Shown here: positions 34,924-43,179 of the stretch, one piece after another
How the letters are laid out: each line of letters starts with the position of its first letter
How positions within the stretch are numbered: the stretch's first letter is position 1
Assembly: GCA_014859105.1 (NCBI GenBank)
Contig: JACUUX010000009.1
Span: 1-64,000, forward strand
Length of the DNA: 64,000 bases
DNA from: Nitrospirota bacterium
Lineage (GTDB): Bacteria; Nitrospirota; Thermodesulfovibrionia; Thermodesulfovibrionales; SM23-35
Direction of reading: 5' to 3'
The notes under the pieces: model-generated
The model's database searches: none
What the model saw: the letters and a program-made list of their open reading frames with translations, nothing else
Told to the model about the DNA's origin: nothing
Made by a program: the position numbers and the translations under genes

Positions 34924-35443
34924 ATGGATAAAAAATCAAAACTGAAGCATCTTGTAATTAAAACCTATTCATCTATTGCCTCGCAGGGCTCATGTTGTGC
35001 AATGCCTGCAACCTGTTGTTCCCATGAGATTAAGCCTGTGAACCTTCTTGAAACAGGAAGGCTTCTTGGATATTCTGACGAAGAATTGAAAATTGGTCTC
35101 GGAGAGGCAAATCTTGGTCTTGGATGTGGCAACCCATTTGCAATAGCAGAATTGAAAGAGGGAGAAACTGTTTTAGATCTTGGCAGTGGCGCAGGGTTTG
35201 ACGCCTTCCTTTCTGCGATGAAAGCGGGACCGGATGGTTATGTAAAACGAAAGAGCTTACAGCGGCTGAATAACCAGTGCGGTTCCCGTGGAGGAACTGA
35301 AGCAGATACTCGCAAAGGCAGGCTTTACCGATATAGTCATTAAGGAGAAAGAGAAGAGCCATAAGATCATCAGAAGCTGGAATTTCGGCGAGGGTGTCGA
35401 AAACATAGTCTTTTCAGCCTATATTCAGGCAAAAAAACCTTAA
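34924..35443 (+). pseudogene. arsM: Arsenite S-adenosylmethionine methyltransferase, decayed
   Basis: The N-terminal frame (34924 to ~35240) is a good ArsM start: Cys-rich SQGSCCAMPATCC, SDEELKIGLGEANLGLGCGNP, and SAM motif VLDLGSGAGFDAFLS. The frame then derails (35241-35343). The ArsM C-terminus resumes in another frame at about 35279 (AVPVEELKQILAKAGF through KSHKIIRSWNFGEGVENIVF to a TAA at 35441). The central ~95-100 residues of the methyltransferase domain are missing. So there is an internal deletion plus frameshift: no functional enzyme. It is flanked by mobile-looking repeats. Confidence 0.85.
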
Positions 35444-35495
35444 AACTATTAGATATAAATTTGCATTCTTCTCCGTCAATTTTTATAATCTTCTC

Positions 35496-35696
35496 ATGAA
35501 GTCCCAAAACATTACTGATTTATTATTATCAAAAATGAAAGAAATTTCTATGCAAGACAGAATTGCTGCAATATATGTCTATGGTTCAATCGTTAAAGGA
35601 AGACTGCGAAATGACAGTGATATCGATATTGCAATGCTTCCGTCTTTTGAAATAAATGTTTCCGAAAAGATTGCTAGTCCGCCACTGGCGCACTAG
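35496..35696 (+). pseudogene. Truncated MNT-type nucleotidyltransferase
   Basis: A 66-residue frame has a proper minimal nucleotidyltransferase active site, VYGSIVKGRLRNDSDIDIAML, but ends within the 31-bp hairpin at 35670-35700. Full-length MntA antitoxins are about 100-140 residues with a third catalytic Asp after this point, missing here. No HEPN partner follows. Most likely the 3' part was lost when the hairpin element or the neighbouring gene arrived. Confidence 0.7.
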
Positions 35697-35700
35697 CAAT
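35670..35700. repeat. Strong 31-bp hairpin between the truncated MNT gene and the TunR-like gene
   Basis: ATTGCTAGT at 35670-35678 is inverted at 35692-35700; four more inner G/C pairs leave a 3-base loop and one mismatch. It sits 16 bp past the TunR-like stop, so it could be a bidirectional terminator without U-tract, or a REP-type palindrome. Confidence 0.6.
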
Positions 35701-35716
35701 ATCTGCATTATTCGGG

Positions 35717-36868
35717 TTAATCAATATGCAACACAACAGCAAAAGTATTGAATATGACCCATACCTGATCATTCTCTTGAAAGCCTATCTGGCGAGCATT
35801 CTCTGTGCTCACCACAGAGCATAGTTCAGTTCCATCCAAAATGCGAACGACATACTCTGTGGTAATTTTGCCTCTGTTGATGCGCATAATGGTTCCGAAA
35901 AATCGGTTTTCAGCCGTGGACTCGGGTTCCTTATCGCTTTTCTGTAAAATCACCCAGGGAGCCTTCACCTCTGCTGTAATTAATGAGCCCTTTTTAAGGC
36001 CTAACTTTGACAGACTGTCGTTAGTGATTACCGTAGTCACAAAATCTCCCCCCGCAGTAATCATCTCCACTTTCGCCTGGATATCTCCTTTTCTGATAGA
36101 CAGGATTTTACCAAAAAAGCTGTTTCGTGCACTTGTTTTTCGGCGGGATTCTTTTTCAATAAAATATTTTGCAACTTGCCGGATATCGTCATCAGAAAAA
36201 GCAACATACGAAGCCGTTACATTTAGCGTTGAATGGCCTAACATCCTTTGTACAACCGGTAAAGGCACATTGCTTTGCATCAGTTCCACTGCGCGTGATT
36301 TTCGGATGATTTCCGGAGCGCCCATCGCAGGGGGAAAGCCGCAGTCTGATGCTCGTTCGTAGAATTTCCGGCGGACATGGCCGGGGTCGACTTTGAACAA
36401 GCTGCCCAGATATTCTTTGAAGGAAGGGTCATCAAGTGAAGACTCAATTTCTTCTGCGAGTACTTTCGGTATCTGGACTTCCCGTCGAAGCCGGCCATTT
36501 TTCTTTTCTGTTCCCCCCAGGAACACCAGGTGATGTCTGAAATCGACGTCTTGAAAGGGATTAAGGGCCAGCACCTCGCTCAGCTTGGCTCCGGTATAGC
36601 GTATCAAAAGAAATATCAGCAAAATACGCCTGCGTGATAAACGAACGTCAGCCCGTGGCGCTCCGTCTGCCCAGTCTCGAAACGACTGCTCCAGAAGATT
36701 CATCTGAACCGTATCAAGACATTGGCCTTCGTCTGGAATCGAGACAATACGCGCATGGCTCGATCGCTCAGTTATAAAAGAGTATGGCACTTTTTGACCC
36801 TTCCGGAACATTACTCCTTTATTAGAGCGACTGCCCACAGCTTTTTCCGATCCATTCATGGCTACCAT
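35717..36868 (-). CDS. tunR: TunR-like tungstate/molybdate regulator: inactive XerC/D domain plus two Mop domains
   Basis: This is a 383-residue protein. Residues ~75-240 align with the catalytic domain of tyrosine recombinases (TGAKLSEVLAL, APEIIRKSRAVELM, MLGHSTLNVTASYV), but the first catalytic Arg is Lys95 and the RHxxA-type His is Lys190, while His212 and Tyr221 remain. It should bind DNA without recombining it. Two TOBE/Mop oxyanion-binding repeats follow (~247-311, ~319-382). This architecture is described for TunR, the tungstate-responsive regulators of sulfate-reducing bacteria. It is divergent from a TauE/SafE gene with a dyad between. A true integrase is less likely given the lost residues. 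Confidence 0.82.
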   Translation of the reverse strand: MVAMNGSEKAVGSRSNKGVMFRKGQKVPYSFITERSSHARIVSIPDEGQCLDTVQMNLLEQSFRDWADGAPRADVRLSRRRILLIFLLIRYTGAKLSEVLALNPFQDVDFRHHLVFLGGTEKKNGRLRREVQIPKVLAEEIESSLDDPSFKEYLGSLFKVDPGHVRRKFYERASDCGFPPAMGAPEIIRKSRAVELMQSNVPLPVVQRMLGHSTLNVTASYVAFSDDDIRQVAKYFIEKESRRKTSARNSFFGKILSIRKGDIQAKVEMITAGGDFVTTVITNDSLSKLGLKKGSLITAEVKAPWVILQKSDKEPESTAENRFFGTIMRINRGKITTEYVVRILDGTELCSVVSTENARQIGFQENDQVWVIFNTFAVVLHID

Positions 36869-36902
36869 AATTCTAAGATATAATAAATTTTCTGCAAAGC
36901 TC

Positions 36903-36930
36903 TTGACAAGCAGATAAACTACGTGATAAT
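36903..36930 (+). promoter_or_regulatory. Sigma-70 promoter of the TauE/SafE gene
   Basis: TTGACA at 36903-36908, a 16-bp spacer and GATAAT at 36925-36930. The predicted start falls near 36937, at the left arm of the dyad at 36936-36969. Confidence 0.6.
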
Positions 36931-36935
36931 GTTTT

Positions 36936-36969
36936 AATCAACACGAAAACAATAATTATCGTGTTAATT
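36936..36969. promoter_or_regulatory. Candidate TunR operator
   Basis: AATCAACACGA and its near-exact inverse (TCGTGTTAATT) are separated by 12 bp; the inner seven bases are perfectly inverted. The dyad covers the predicted transcription start of the TauE/SafE gene, where a bound regulator would block initiation. Arms centred ~19 bp apart suit a dimer of recombinase-fold subunits. Confidence 0.6.
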
Positions 36970-36998
36970 GGTAATTCTTAATTTTTAAAGGAACTTTT

Positions 36999-37976
36999 AT
37001 GGATTTTCTCTATATGATCTTCCCTGTATCGGGGGTAAAGACATATATTTTTATTCCCCCTCTGGTAGCCTTAGTAGTCTCTTTTTTCACCTCTATGGGC
37101 GGTGTTTCGGGTGCATTTTTATTACTTCCTTTTCAGATGAGCGTTCTGCATTTTACGAGTCCTTCTGTAAGCGCTACTAATTTTGTATATAACATTGTCG
37201 CGATACCGAGCGGAGTTTACCGCTATCTCAAGGAAGGCCGTATGGCATGGCCTTTGACCTGGGTTGTTATTGTCGGAACGCTTCCCGGGGTGTTTATCGG
37301 ATATTATTTGAGAGTACTCTATCTGCCTGATCCGAGGGCATTCAAACTGTTTGTCGGCTGTGTGCTGTTATATATCGGTGTTCGGCTTGTCTATGAAATT
37401 ACCGGCAAGGCAAAAGCAGGGAAAGCAAAGATGAAGGCCCTTGAGGATAAATTCCGTGAAAGAACAAAACAACTCAGGGAACAGCAAAAGAGCAGCATTG
37501 CTTCCGGACTTCCGCCTGAGGCTGTGGTGAAGACGGTTTCGGTAAGCCTGAAAAAAGTGGAATATGAATTCTGGGGAGAGAGGTTTTCATTCAGCACAGT
37601 CGGCATGCTTCTGCTTGCATTTGTGGTAGGAGTTATAGGCGGGACATATGGTATTGGGGGCGGAGCAATCATCGCTCCTTTCTGCGTGGCTGTTTTTCAT
37701 TTACCGGTATATACGGTCGCCGGCGCAGCTCTTATGGGAACCTTTCTCACATCTGTCCTGGGTGTGACATTTTACAGCGTTATGCCTGCTAAAGCAGGTA
37801 TGGTGACCTCGCCCGACTGGTTGCTCGGTTTTCTTTTCGGAGCAGGCGGATTCATCGGTATATATCTTGGTGCGCGCTTCCAGAAGTTTGTTCCCCAGAA
37901 GGTTATTAAACTTATGCTCGGGTCAATTATTATCCTCCTCGCAATAAGGTATATCACACAATTTTTTATGAAATAA
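36999..37976 (+). CDS. TauE/SafE-family anion transporter
   Basis: This 325-residue inner-membrane protein has ~8 transmembrane segments in two DUF81 halves (GGVSGAFLLLPFQMS in the first, GGTYGIGGGAIIAPF in the second). A charged cytoplasmic insert of ~60 residues (Lys/Glu-rich, ~140-200) separates them. The AAAGGA site supports the ATG. The family exports or imports sulfite, sulfonates and other anions. Divergence from a TunR-like regulator and an operator over its start suggest tungstate, molybdate or a related oxyanion, by inference. Confidence 0.85.
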   Translation: MDFLYMIFPVSGVKTYIFIPPLVALVVSFFTSMGGVSGAFLLLPFQMSVLHFTSPSVSATNFVYNIVAIPSGVYRYLKEGRMAWPLTWVVIVGTLPGVFIGYYLRVLYLPDPRAFKLFVGCVLLYIGVRLVYEITGKAKAGKAKMKALEDKFRERTKQLREQQKSSIASGLPPEAVVKTVSVSLKKVEYEFWGERFSFSTVGMLLLAFVVGVIGGTYGIGGGAIIAPFCVAVFHLPVYTVAGAALMGTFLTSVLGVTFYSVMPAKAGMVTSPDWLLGFLFGAGGFIGIYLGARFQKFVPQKVIKLMLGSIIILLAIRYITQFFMK

Positions 37977-38049
37977 ATGTTCAGAAATGATAGAAGATAA
38001 TAGCGGGCTTCGCCCTCGCAATGACAGCATTCTCAATTGCTTGCACTGG

Positions 38050-39237
38050 TTATCGCTGGATTTGAGGTTTATTTTTTCCTCTCAGCATAAAAAATACAAA
38101 ACCCGATATTATTTGCATGAGAACTACAAAGAGAAAGATAAAATTTATTGAAATTTCATACATAAACCCTATTAGAACACTTCCAATAAACCAGGATGCA
38201 CCGTAAATTGTATTAAAAATTCCATATGCAGTTCCTCTGCGTTCGATGGGTACTATGTCAGCAATCGCTGCGCGCATGATTGTTTCATGAATCCCCATAA
38301 CCGCTCCCCAGAGAACAATACTGATTACCGCAAAGCTGTAATTATGAGAAAACGCAAGGAATGGAATCGGAAGGGTCAGGAGAGGAATTGTGATCAACGA
38401 AGTGAACCCGATTTTATCATATGTTTTGCCGATAATTAATGCCACTACTGCATCCACACCCATCGCAATCGCATAGAATATGGGAATCTGAATGTCAGAA
38501 ACAATCCCCTGAACTTTCAGATGATAGGCAATGAGCTGAAAGTTTGCAAACCCTGCCACACCAAAAAAGACGAATATTGCATAATACCAGAAGATCTCAG
38601 GAAGTTTTTTTCCAGTTTCAGTGCTGTGCATGGTTTCCTTTACTGAAGTTTCAAATCTCTCAGGAGAAGGTATTTTTATTCTTGCCATAATCAGAAACAC
38701 CAGAGTAAGAAGGGCAGGTATCCATAAAATAGTAAAACCCTCTTTATATCCACCCTTAAAAAGAAAGACCGCAGAAAAAATCAAAGGTCCGATAATAGCT
38801 CCGATCTGGTCTATTGCTTCATGAATGGCAAATCCCAGTCCCCTCCCTATTTTCGCAGTGGCATGCGAAAGCATAGCATCCCTTGCAGGAGTTCTAATTG
38901 CCTTTCCAATACGTTCAATAATTATGAGGATTGCTGCAGCGTGCCAGTAGCCGGCAAAGGCCAGAAGAGGAATAGAGAGGATTAATGCGTAGCCGATGAT
39001 CGTTATGGGCCAATACGCCCTGGTGCGATCCGCAACATACCCTGATGCCAGACGCAGTGCATATCCTAAAAATTCTCCGAGACCGGAGACAAGGCCAACA
39101 ATAACTGCACTTGCACCTAAAACGGCCAGGTAAGGTCCTGTAACACTCCTCGCGGCTTCGTATGTTATATCTCCAAAAAGACTGACAATTCCAAGGAGAA
39201 TGATAAATTGAATGGCCGCGTTTTTCTGATTATTCAT
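38050..39237 (-). CDS. MFS transporter
   Basis: This 395-residue protein has twelve predicted transmembrane segments and a typical A-motif-like loop after TM2 (SGYVADRTRAYWP) with a central cytoplasmic loop (~190-210). GETYEAARSVTGPY-type N-terminus (DITYEAARSVTGPYLAVLGAS) is seen in a group of uncharacterised MFS proteins. The start lies three bases past the dynamin-like gene stop, so the two form an operon. Substrate unknown. Confidence 0.85.
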   Translation of the reverse strand: MNNQKNAAIQFIILLGIVSLFGDITYEAARSVTGPYLAVLGASAVIVGLVSGLGEFLGYALRLASGYVADRTRAYWPITIIGYALILSIPLLAFAGYWHAAAILIIIERIGKAIRTPARDAMLSHATAKIGRGLGFAIHEAIDQIGAIIGPLIFSAVFLFKGGYKEGFTILWIPALLTLVFLIMARIKIPSPERFETSVKETMHSTETGKKLPEIFWYYAIFVFFGVAGFANFQLIAYHLKVQGIVSDIQIPIFYAIAMGVDAVVALIIGKTYDKIGFTSLITIPLLTLPIPFLAFSHNYSFAVISIVLWGAVMGIHETIMRAAIADIVPIERRGTAYGIFNTIYGASWFIGSVLIGFMYEISINFIFLFVVLMQIISGFVFFMLRGKNKPQIQR

Positions 39238-39240
39238 GCT

Positions 39241-40989
39241 TTATACCGATTGCCTTATCTGAATAAGTTTATTCTTGACTTCGTTCATCTTCTTTTCAGT
39301 TTCGATGAGGACAGCCTTTTGTTCCTCGACAGCCTGCTCACCCTTCGATTTCTGGTTCATCCCTTTTTCTATAGCTTTTGATATCCCTTCCATGGTTGCC
39401 TCAATCCTCTGGAACATCTCCCATCTGAAAGTAAGCTTACTCCTGTCCAATCTTTCTTCAAATTCACATCCGGCCTTGGCGTAATGCAGATCGACCACCC
39501 GCTGGAGATATTCCTTCGTCTTCTTTAGCATTATCTTTTTGCCGATGAATTTCGGCAACAACAAAGTCATTGATGATGCCACGATCTCTATGCCCACTGG
39601 TTGCTCCTTGAATCTGTAGTAAAAACTGGATTTCGTTGACCAGATCGCCTCTGCCTTGACTATATCGAAAGGAACGGCAAAGAGTTCCGCCGAGAATTTG
39701 AGCAGGGAATCCACTGTATCGTCAATCCTGGTGATGAACCGTTTGCAGGCCGCTTCAAAGGTCTTTGCCAGTTTTTCATCTTCAATGCTCCGCCAGTTCG
39801 TAAATGCCTGTCTGACCTCGGTAATAACCTGCTCCTCAAGATAATCCCGAAGCTCTTTCATGGACATGCCCGAACATTCGCCATAGCTTCTTTCAAATCC
39901 TTCCGACACCTTATGGAACAGCTCCTGTCTGAATATTTTTGAGTCTTCTTCAAGGACATTATTGGTGATCTTTTTAATTTCACCATCCAGCAACAGGGAG
40001 AAATCGTCTTTTTCTATCTGTACTTCCTTCTTTTTATTCTCGAATATCTTTATCTTCTCCTTCAGTTCCTCAAGGGGCGTCACGAGAGATTTCATCTCAA
40101 GCTCAAGCCCCAGCCGCGCCTGAGAGAGAAGCCTGAGAAGGTTGTTCGTAACGGAAAGAAGCAGAACATCGCCCTTTTCCTGCATAAGAAAGGTATTCAG
40201 GATATTTTCAAATTCGGGAAGAAAACTTTTCTCAAGGAGATCCTTCATCCCGGACAATTTGCCTTCGAGGGCAAGTTTTGCAGAAAGGGGAAAAATCTTT
40301 ACTTCGCTGGCCGTGCACTCCTCAATAATTTTCATGGAGAATGCGATAGACTCGTTAAGGTCTTCGGGGCCGACATAATCTGCCTTGTTCTGGAGAAAGA
40401 ATATCCTGTGAGAATATTCTTTCACATCTTTTAAAAAATCGAGTTCTGCCTTGCTTACCGGCTGGTCTACCGAGAGAAGAAACAGGGCGGCATCCGATTT
40501 TGGTAAATACTGATAGGCGATGTCGGTATTATGCTCATACACCGAGCCGACGCCGGGGGTGTCAATTAACCGAACACCGTCTTTCAGATAGGGAGAAGGA
40601 TAGGTAATAACGACTTCCTGCACATCTTTCTCGTTCTTTGGATTTCCTTTTTCCGTTACATATTGTATGAGGCTTGCCGGTTCAATTTCAATCACCCTGC
40701 CATCGTTGAAATAGACTTTGATATTGAATGTCCCGCCATATTTGAGAATAGTTGCAATAGACGTAAGCGGAACAATAGCGGTGGGTAATATTTCTGCTCC
40801 GAGAAGCGCATTGATAAGACTGGTCTTCCCCCTTTTAAACTGTCCAAGGACAACAAGGTTAAATACATTATTTTCGATTTTTTCTCTGAGTTCGTCACAG
40901 ATGCCGGAGGGAATACTTTCGATTGTCGAGATGGAGTCAATACACTTTATGAGTTCATCTTTAAGATGCGAGTATTTATCGAGAACCAT
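39241..40989 (-). CDS. Bacterial dynamin-like GTPase
   Basis: This 582-residue protein has G1 GQFKRGKTSLINAL (P-loop), a G2-region Thr in PLTSIAT, G3 DTPGVGS and G4-like NKADYV, then long helical segments (~290-330, ~460-582) that would form the dynamin stalk, ending in a coiled coil. A short hydrophobic segment near 455-475 (VGIEIVASSMTLLLPKFIG) could insert in membrane as a paddle. Such proteins remodel or protect membranes in bacteria. It is cotranscribed with an MFS transporter. Confidence 0.88.
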   Translation of the reverse strand: MVLDKYSHLKDELIKCIDSISTIESIPSGICDELREKIENNVFNLVVLGQFKRGKTSLINALLGAEILPTAIVPLTSIATILKYGGTFNIKVYFNDGRVIEIEPASLIQYVTEKGNPKNEKDVQEVVITYPSPYLKDGVRLIDTPGVGSVYEHNTDIAYQYLPKSDAALFLLSVDQPVSKAELDFLKDVKEYSHRIFFLQNKADYVGPEDLNESIAFSMKIIEECTASEVKIFPLSAKLALEGKLSGMKDLLEKSFLPEFENILNTFLMQEKGDVLLLSVTNNLLRLLSQARLGLELEMKSLVTPLEELKEKIKIFENKKKEVQIEKDDFSLLLDGEIKKITNNVLEEDSKIFRQELFHKVSEGFERSYGECSGMSMKELRDYLEEQVITEVRQAFTNWRSIEDEKLAKTFEAACKRFITRIDDTVDSLLKFSAELFAVPFDIVKAEAIWSTKSSFYYRFKEQPVGIEIVASSMTLLLPKFIGKKIMLKKTKEYLQRVVDLHYAKAGCEFEERLDRSKLTFRWEMFQRIEATMEGISKAIEKGMNQKSKGEQAVEEQKAVLIETEKKMNEVKNKLIQIRQSV

Positions 40990-41006
40990 TGTAACCCCCT
41001 ATCCGA

Positions 41007-41091
41007 AAAATCTCCCCTTCCCCATCTTTGCCAAAGAGGGGTACATTTCCTCCCTTTGGCAAAGGGAGGGTAGGAGGGATTTTATAATCAA
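41007..41091. repeat. CTCCCTTTGCCAAAGGGAG-type inverted repeat
   Basis: Two hairpins with TTTGCCAAAG and TTTGGCAAAG cores are flanked by AAAATCTCCCC on one side and its inverted relative GGAGGGATTTT on the other. It is part of the 510-bp gene-free gap 40990-41499. Confidence 0.55.
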
Positions 41092-41138
41092 TGTCTTCTT
41101 TATAAACTTAATTAATAACACATGCCTTAAACTAAAAA

Positions 41139-41195
41139 AACTCCTACAACCCCACCTGCTCTCCTTTAAGAGAGAGGTTAGAGATGGTAGGAGTT
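41139..41195. repeat. 57-bp inverted repeat
   Basis: AACTCCTAC at 41139-41147 is exactly inverted at 41187-41195, enclosing CCACCTGCTCTCC and AGAGAGAGG. Nothing else recognisable lies between it and repeat copy C. Confidence 0.45.
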
Positions 41196-41302
41196 ATCAG
41201 TCCCCATGCATCGGGACGGTTAAGCGAACTCCATCGCCTATTTTGTGTTACTATACTATGAAAAATTTATTGTTGTCAATGATACGGGTTGCTTATTATG
41301 CT

Positions 41303-41503
41303 ATTAATTCTCCGGGATCTTAAAAGTTGTTTAAGACTTTTAATTCTGTCATGCTGGCTCTTGTCCCTGCTTGTCAGGGATCAGTCCAGAATCTTTCTTT
41401 GAACAACCCCCTAACCCCCTTTACTAAGGGGGATTCAGAAGGATTCCCGACAGGCGGGAATGACGGCTTAAAGTATCAACCATTGGAACAGAGTTCGCTA
41501 TGA
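41303..41503 (+). repeat. Dispersed repeat family, copy C; supplies the trmO start codon
   Basis: It is nearly identical to copy A over ~190 bp (same TCTTGTCCCTGCTTGTCAGG core and CCCCCTAACCCCC stretch). Its terminal GAGTTCGCTATGA contains the ATG of the next gene. Confidence 0.8.
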
Positions 41504-41982
41504 CCAAAATCATATATAGACAAATAGGCATAATTCATACTCCTTATAAAAACATTAAAGGCATGCCAATTCAGCCTGCAGGTGCAAGAGGGATTAAAGG
41601 CACAATTGAACTGAACCCTGATTATGTTGAAGGCATTCAGGATCTGGACGGGTTTTCGCATATAATCCTGATTTATCATTTTCACCTCTCGAAAGATTAT
41701 TCCTTAAAGGTTAAACCATTTATGGATGATACCCTGAGGGGTGTTTTTGCCACGAGGTCGCCCAGGAGGCCAAATCCCATAGGATTATCTGTTGTCAGAG
41801 TTGTAAAAATTGAAAAGAATATTCTCTATATTGAAGATGTGGATATCATTGATGGCACTCCTTTACTTGATATAAAACCCTATGTTACTGATTTTGATGT
41901 ACACGAAGTCGAGAGCACAGGATGGCTTTCACAAAAAATTGAAAAATTAAAACAAACGAAATCAGACGAACGGTTCAGATAG
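41500..41982 (+). CDS. trmO: tRNA (N6-threonylcarbamoyladenosine-37-N6) methyltransferase, TrmO/TsaA family
   Basis: This 160-residue single-domain SAM enzyme has family motifs IGIIHTPYKN near the start, LDGFSHIILIYHFH, and GVFATRSPRRPNPIGLSVV (the SAM-binding signature), then DGTPLLDIKPYVTDFD. E. coli TrmO methylates t6A37 of tRNA-Thr. The ATG lies inside the last bases of dispersed repeat copy C and has no good ribosome-binding site. The first matching family residues start four codons later, so the repeat has replaced the native leader. Confidence 0.9.
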   Translation: MTKIIYRQIGIIHTPYKNIKGMPIQPAGARGIKGTIELNPDYVEGIQDLDGFSHIILIYHFHLSKDYSLKVKPFMDDTLRGVFATRSPRRPNPIGLSVVRVVKIEKNILYIEDVDIIDGTPLLDIKPYVTDFDVHEVESTGWLSQKIEKLKQTKSDERFR

Positions 41983-41987
41983 TTACT

Positions 41988-43010
41988 TTACTGACCGTTA
42001 TCTGGAATCACAATAACCTTTAAGGATTTTTTTGCCTCTACAGCTAATTTAAATCCTTCCTGAATATCAGAAAGTGGAATCCTGTGTGTGATAATTTTTC
42101 TGACATTTATCCTTCCCCTGTCAATCAACTCTATTGCCTTCTGAAGATCAGAAGGGACTGCACCATATGAAAATGTTAGCGTTATCTCATCCCTCCAGAA
42201 TCTCAGGGATGGAATTATTATATCGGTTTCGGGGACTGCAAAAAAGAGAATCTTCCCTTTTCTATTCACAAAAGATATGGCATCATCAACCGCCTGTTTT
42301 ACAGATGTACATGTAATCACAACATCTGCCAAAACACCATCGTTTATGCTTTTCAGTTCATCCCTGGAATATTTCCCTGCATTTATTACATAATCGGCAC
42401 CAAATTCCAAAGCCTTATTTAGTTTATACTCACTGATATCCGCAGCTATGACTTTGGCTTTTTTCATCTTTGCCAATTGAATATGCAGAATACCCGCGAC
42501 ACCGGAGCCTATTATCAGGACAGTCTGGCCTTCGTTAATCCCCAATTGATTTTCTCCTGCAATTGCGCACCCTAAAGGTTCAATCATCGTGGCGTCCTCA
42601 TACGTTATGCTATCAGGAAGAAGAAACGTTCCATATCTGACATTATCGGCAGATACCTTTATGAATTCTGAGAACCCTCCGGGGTAATAATTGCCTGTAT
42701 GGAGTGATTCGCATGCAGAATATTTCCCCTGTTTACAGTAATCACATTTATAGCAGGGAACATGATGGGATACAAAAACTCTGTCGCCTTTTTTGAATCC
42801 TTCTACTTTGCTCCCGATTTCAACAATCTCACCCGCCATCTCATGACCGAGAACACGAGGAGCTTTTCTGATTCTGTACCATTCCATAACATCCGTCCCG
42901 CAAATTCCACAGGCCTTCATCTTTACCAGAATTTCACCATCGGATATACCGGGCAGCTGGCGTTCCTCAATTTTTATATTGTCATTACTGTAGTAGACGG
43001 CTACTTTCAT
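41988..43010 (-). CDS. Zinc-dependent medium-chain alcohol/polyol dehydrogenase
   Basis: This 340-residue MDR enzyme has catalytic zinc ligands in CGICGTDV and GHEMAGEI and four structural-zinc cysteines in CYKCDYCKQGKYSAC. The Rossmann GSGVAGILHI is followed by an acidic residue (AADIS), suggesting NAD preference. It resembles the threonine/sorbitol/(R,R)-butanediol dehydrogenase branch. It lies downstream of the LsrF-type aldolase on the same strand, possibly the same pathway. Substrate not determinable. Confidence 0.88.
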   Translation of the reverse strand: MKVAVYYSNDNIKIEERQLPGISDGEILVKMKACGICGTDVMEWYRIRKAPRVLGHEMAGEIVEIGSKVEGFKKGDRVFVSHHVPCYKCDYCKQGKYSACESLHTGNYYPGGFSEFIKVSADNVRYGTFLLPDSITYEDATMIEPLGCAIAGENQLGINEGQTVLIIGSGVAGILHIQLAKMKKAKVIAADISEYKLNKALEFGADYVINAGKYSRDELKSINDGVLADVVITCTSVKQAVDDAISFVNRKGKILFFAVPETDIIIPSLRFWRDEITLTFSYGAVPSDLQKAIELIDRGRINVRKIITHRIPLSDIQEGFKLAVEAKKSLKVIVIPDNGQ

Positions 43011-43020
43011 GATGTATTTC

Positions 43021-43113
43021 TGTCATCCCGGCCCGCTCAGAATCCTTCTATTACATCGAACGGTGCGATAAAGGCTGTTTTGAAGAAAGATTCCAGACAA
43101 GCTGGAATGACAG
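43021..43113. repeat. GTCATCCC/GGAATGAC paired palindrome
   Basis: It begins TGTCATCCCGG, contains AGAATCCTTCT, and ends AGATTCCAGACAAGCTGGAATGACAG. This is the same class as 24239, 28373 and 44313. It lies between the dehydrogenase and aldolase genes. Confidence 0.5.
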
Positions 43114-43179
43114 TTTTTTAGCTTTCATGATAACTCGTTTGTCTAAATATATTATTCAGAATGCAATACAGATGAGAAA

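Noticed and set aside
35717-36868. Active phage or island integrase
   Set aside because: Two catalytic residues are replaced and two Mop domains are attached. The neighbouring gene is a transporter, not an element.
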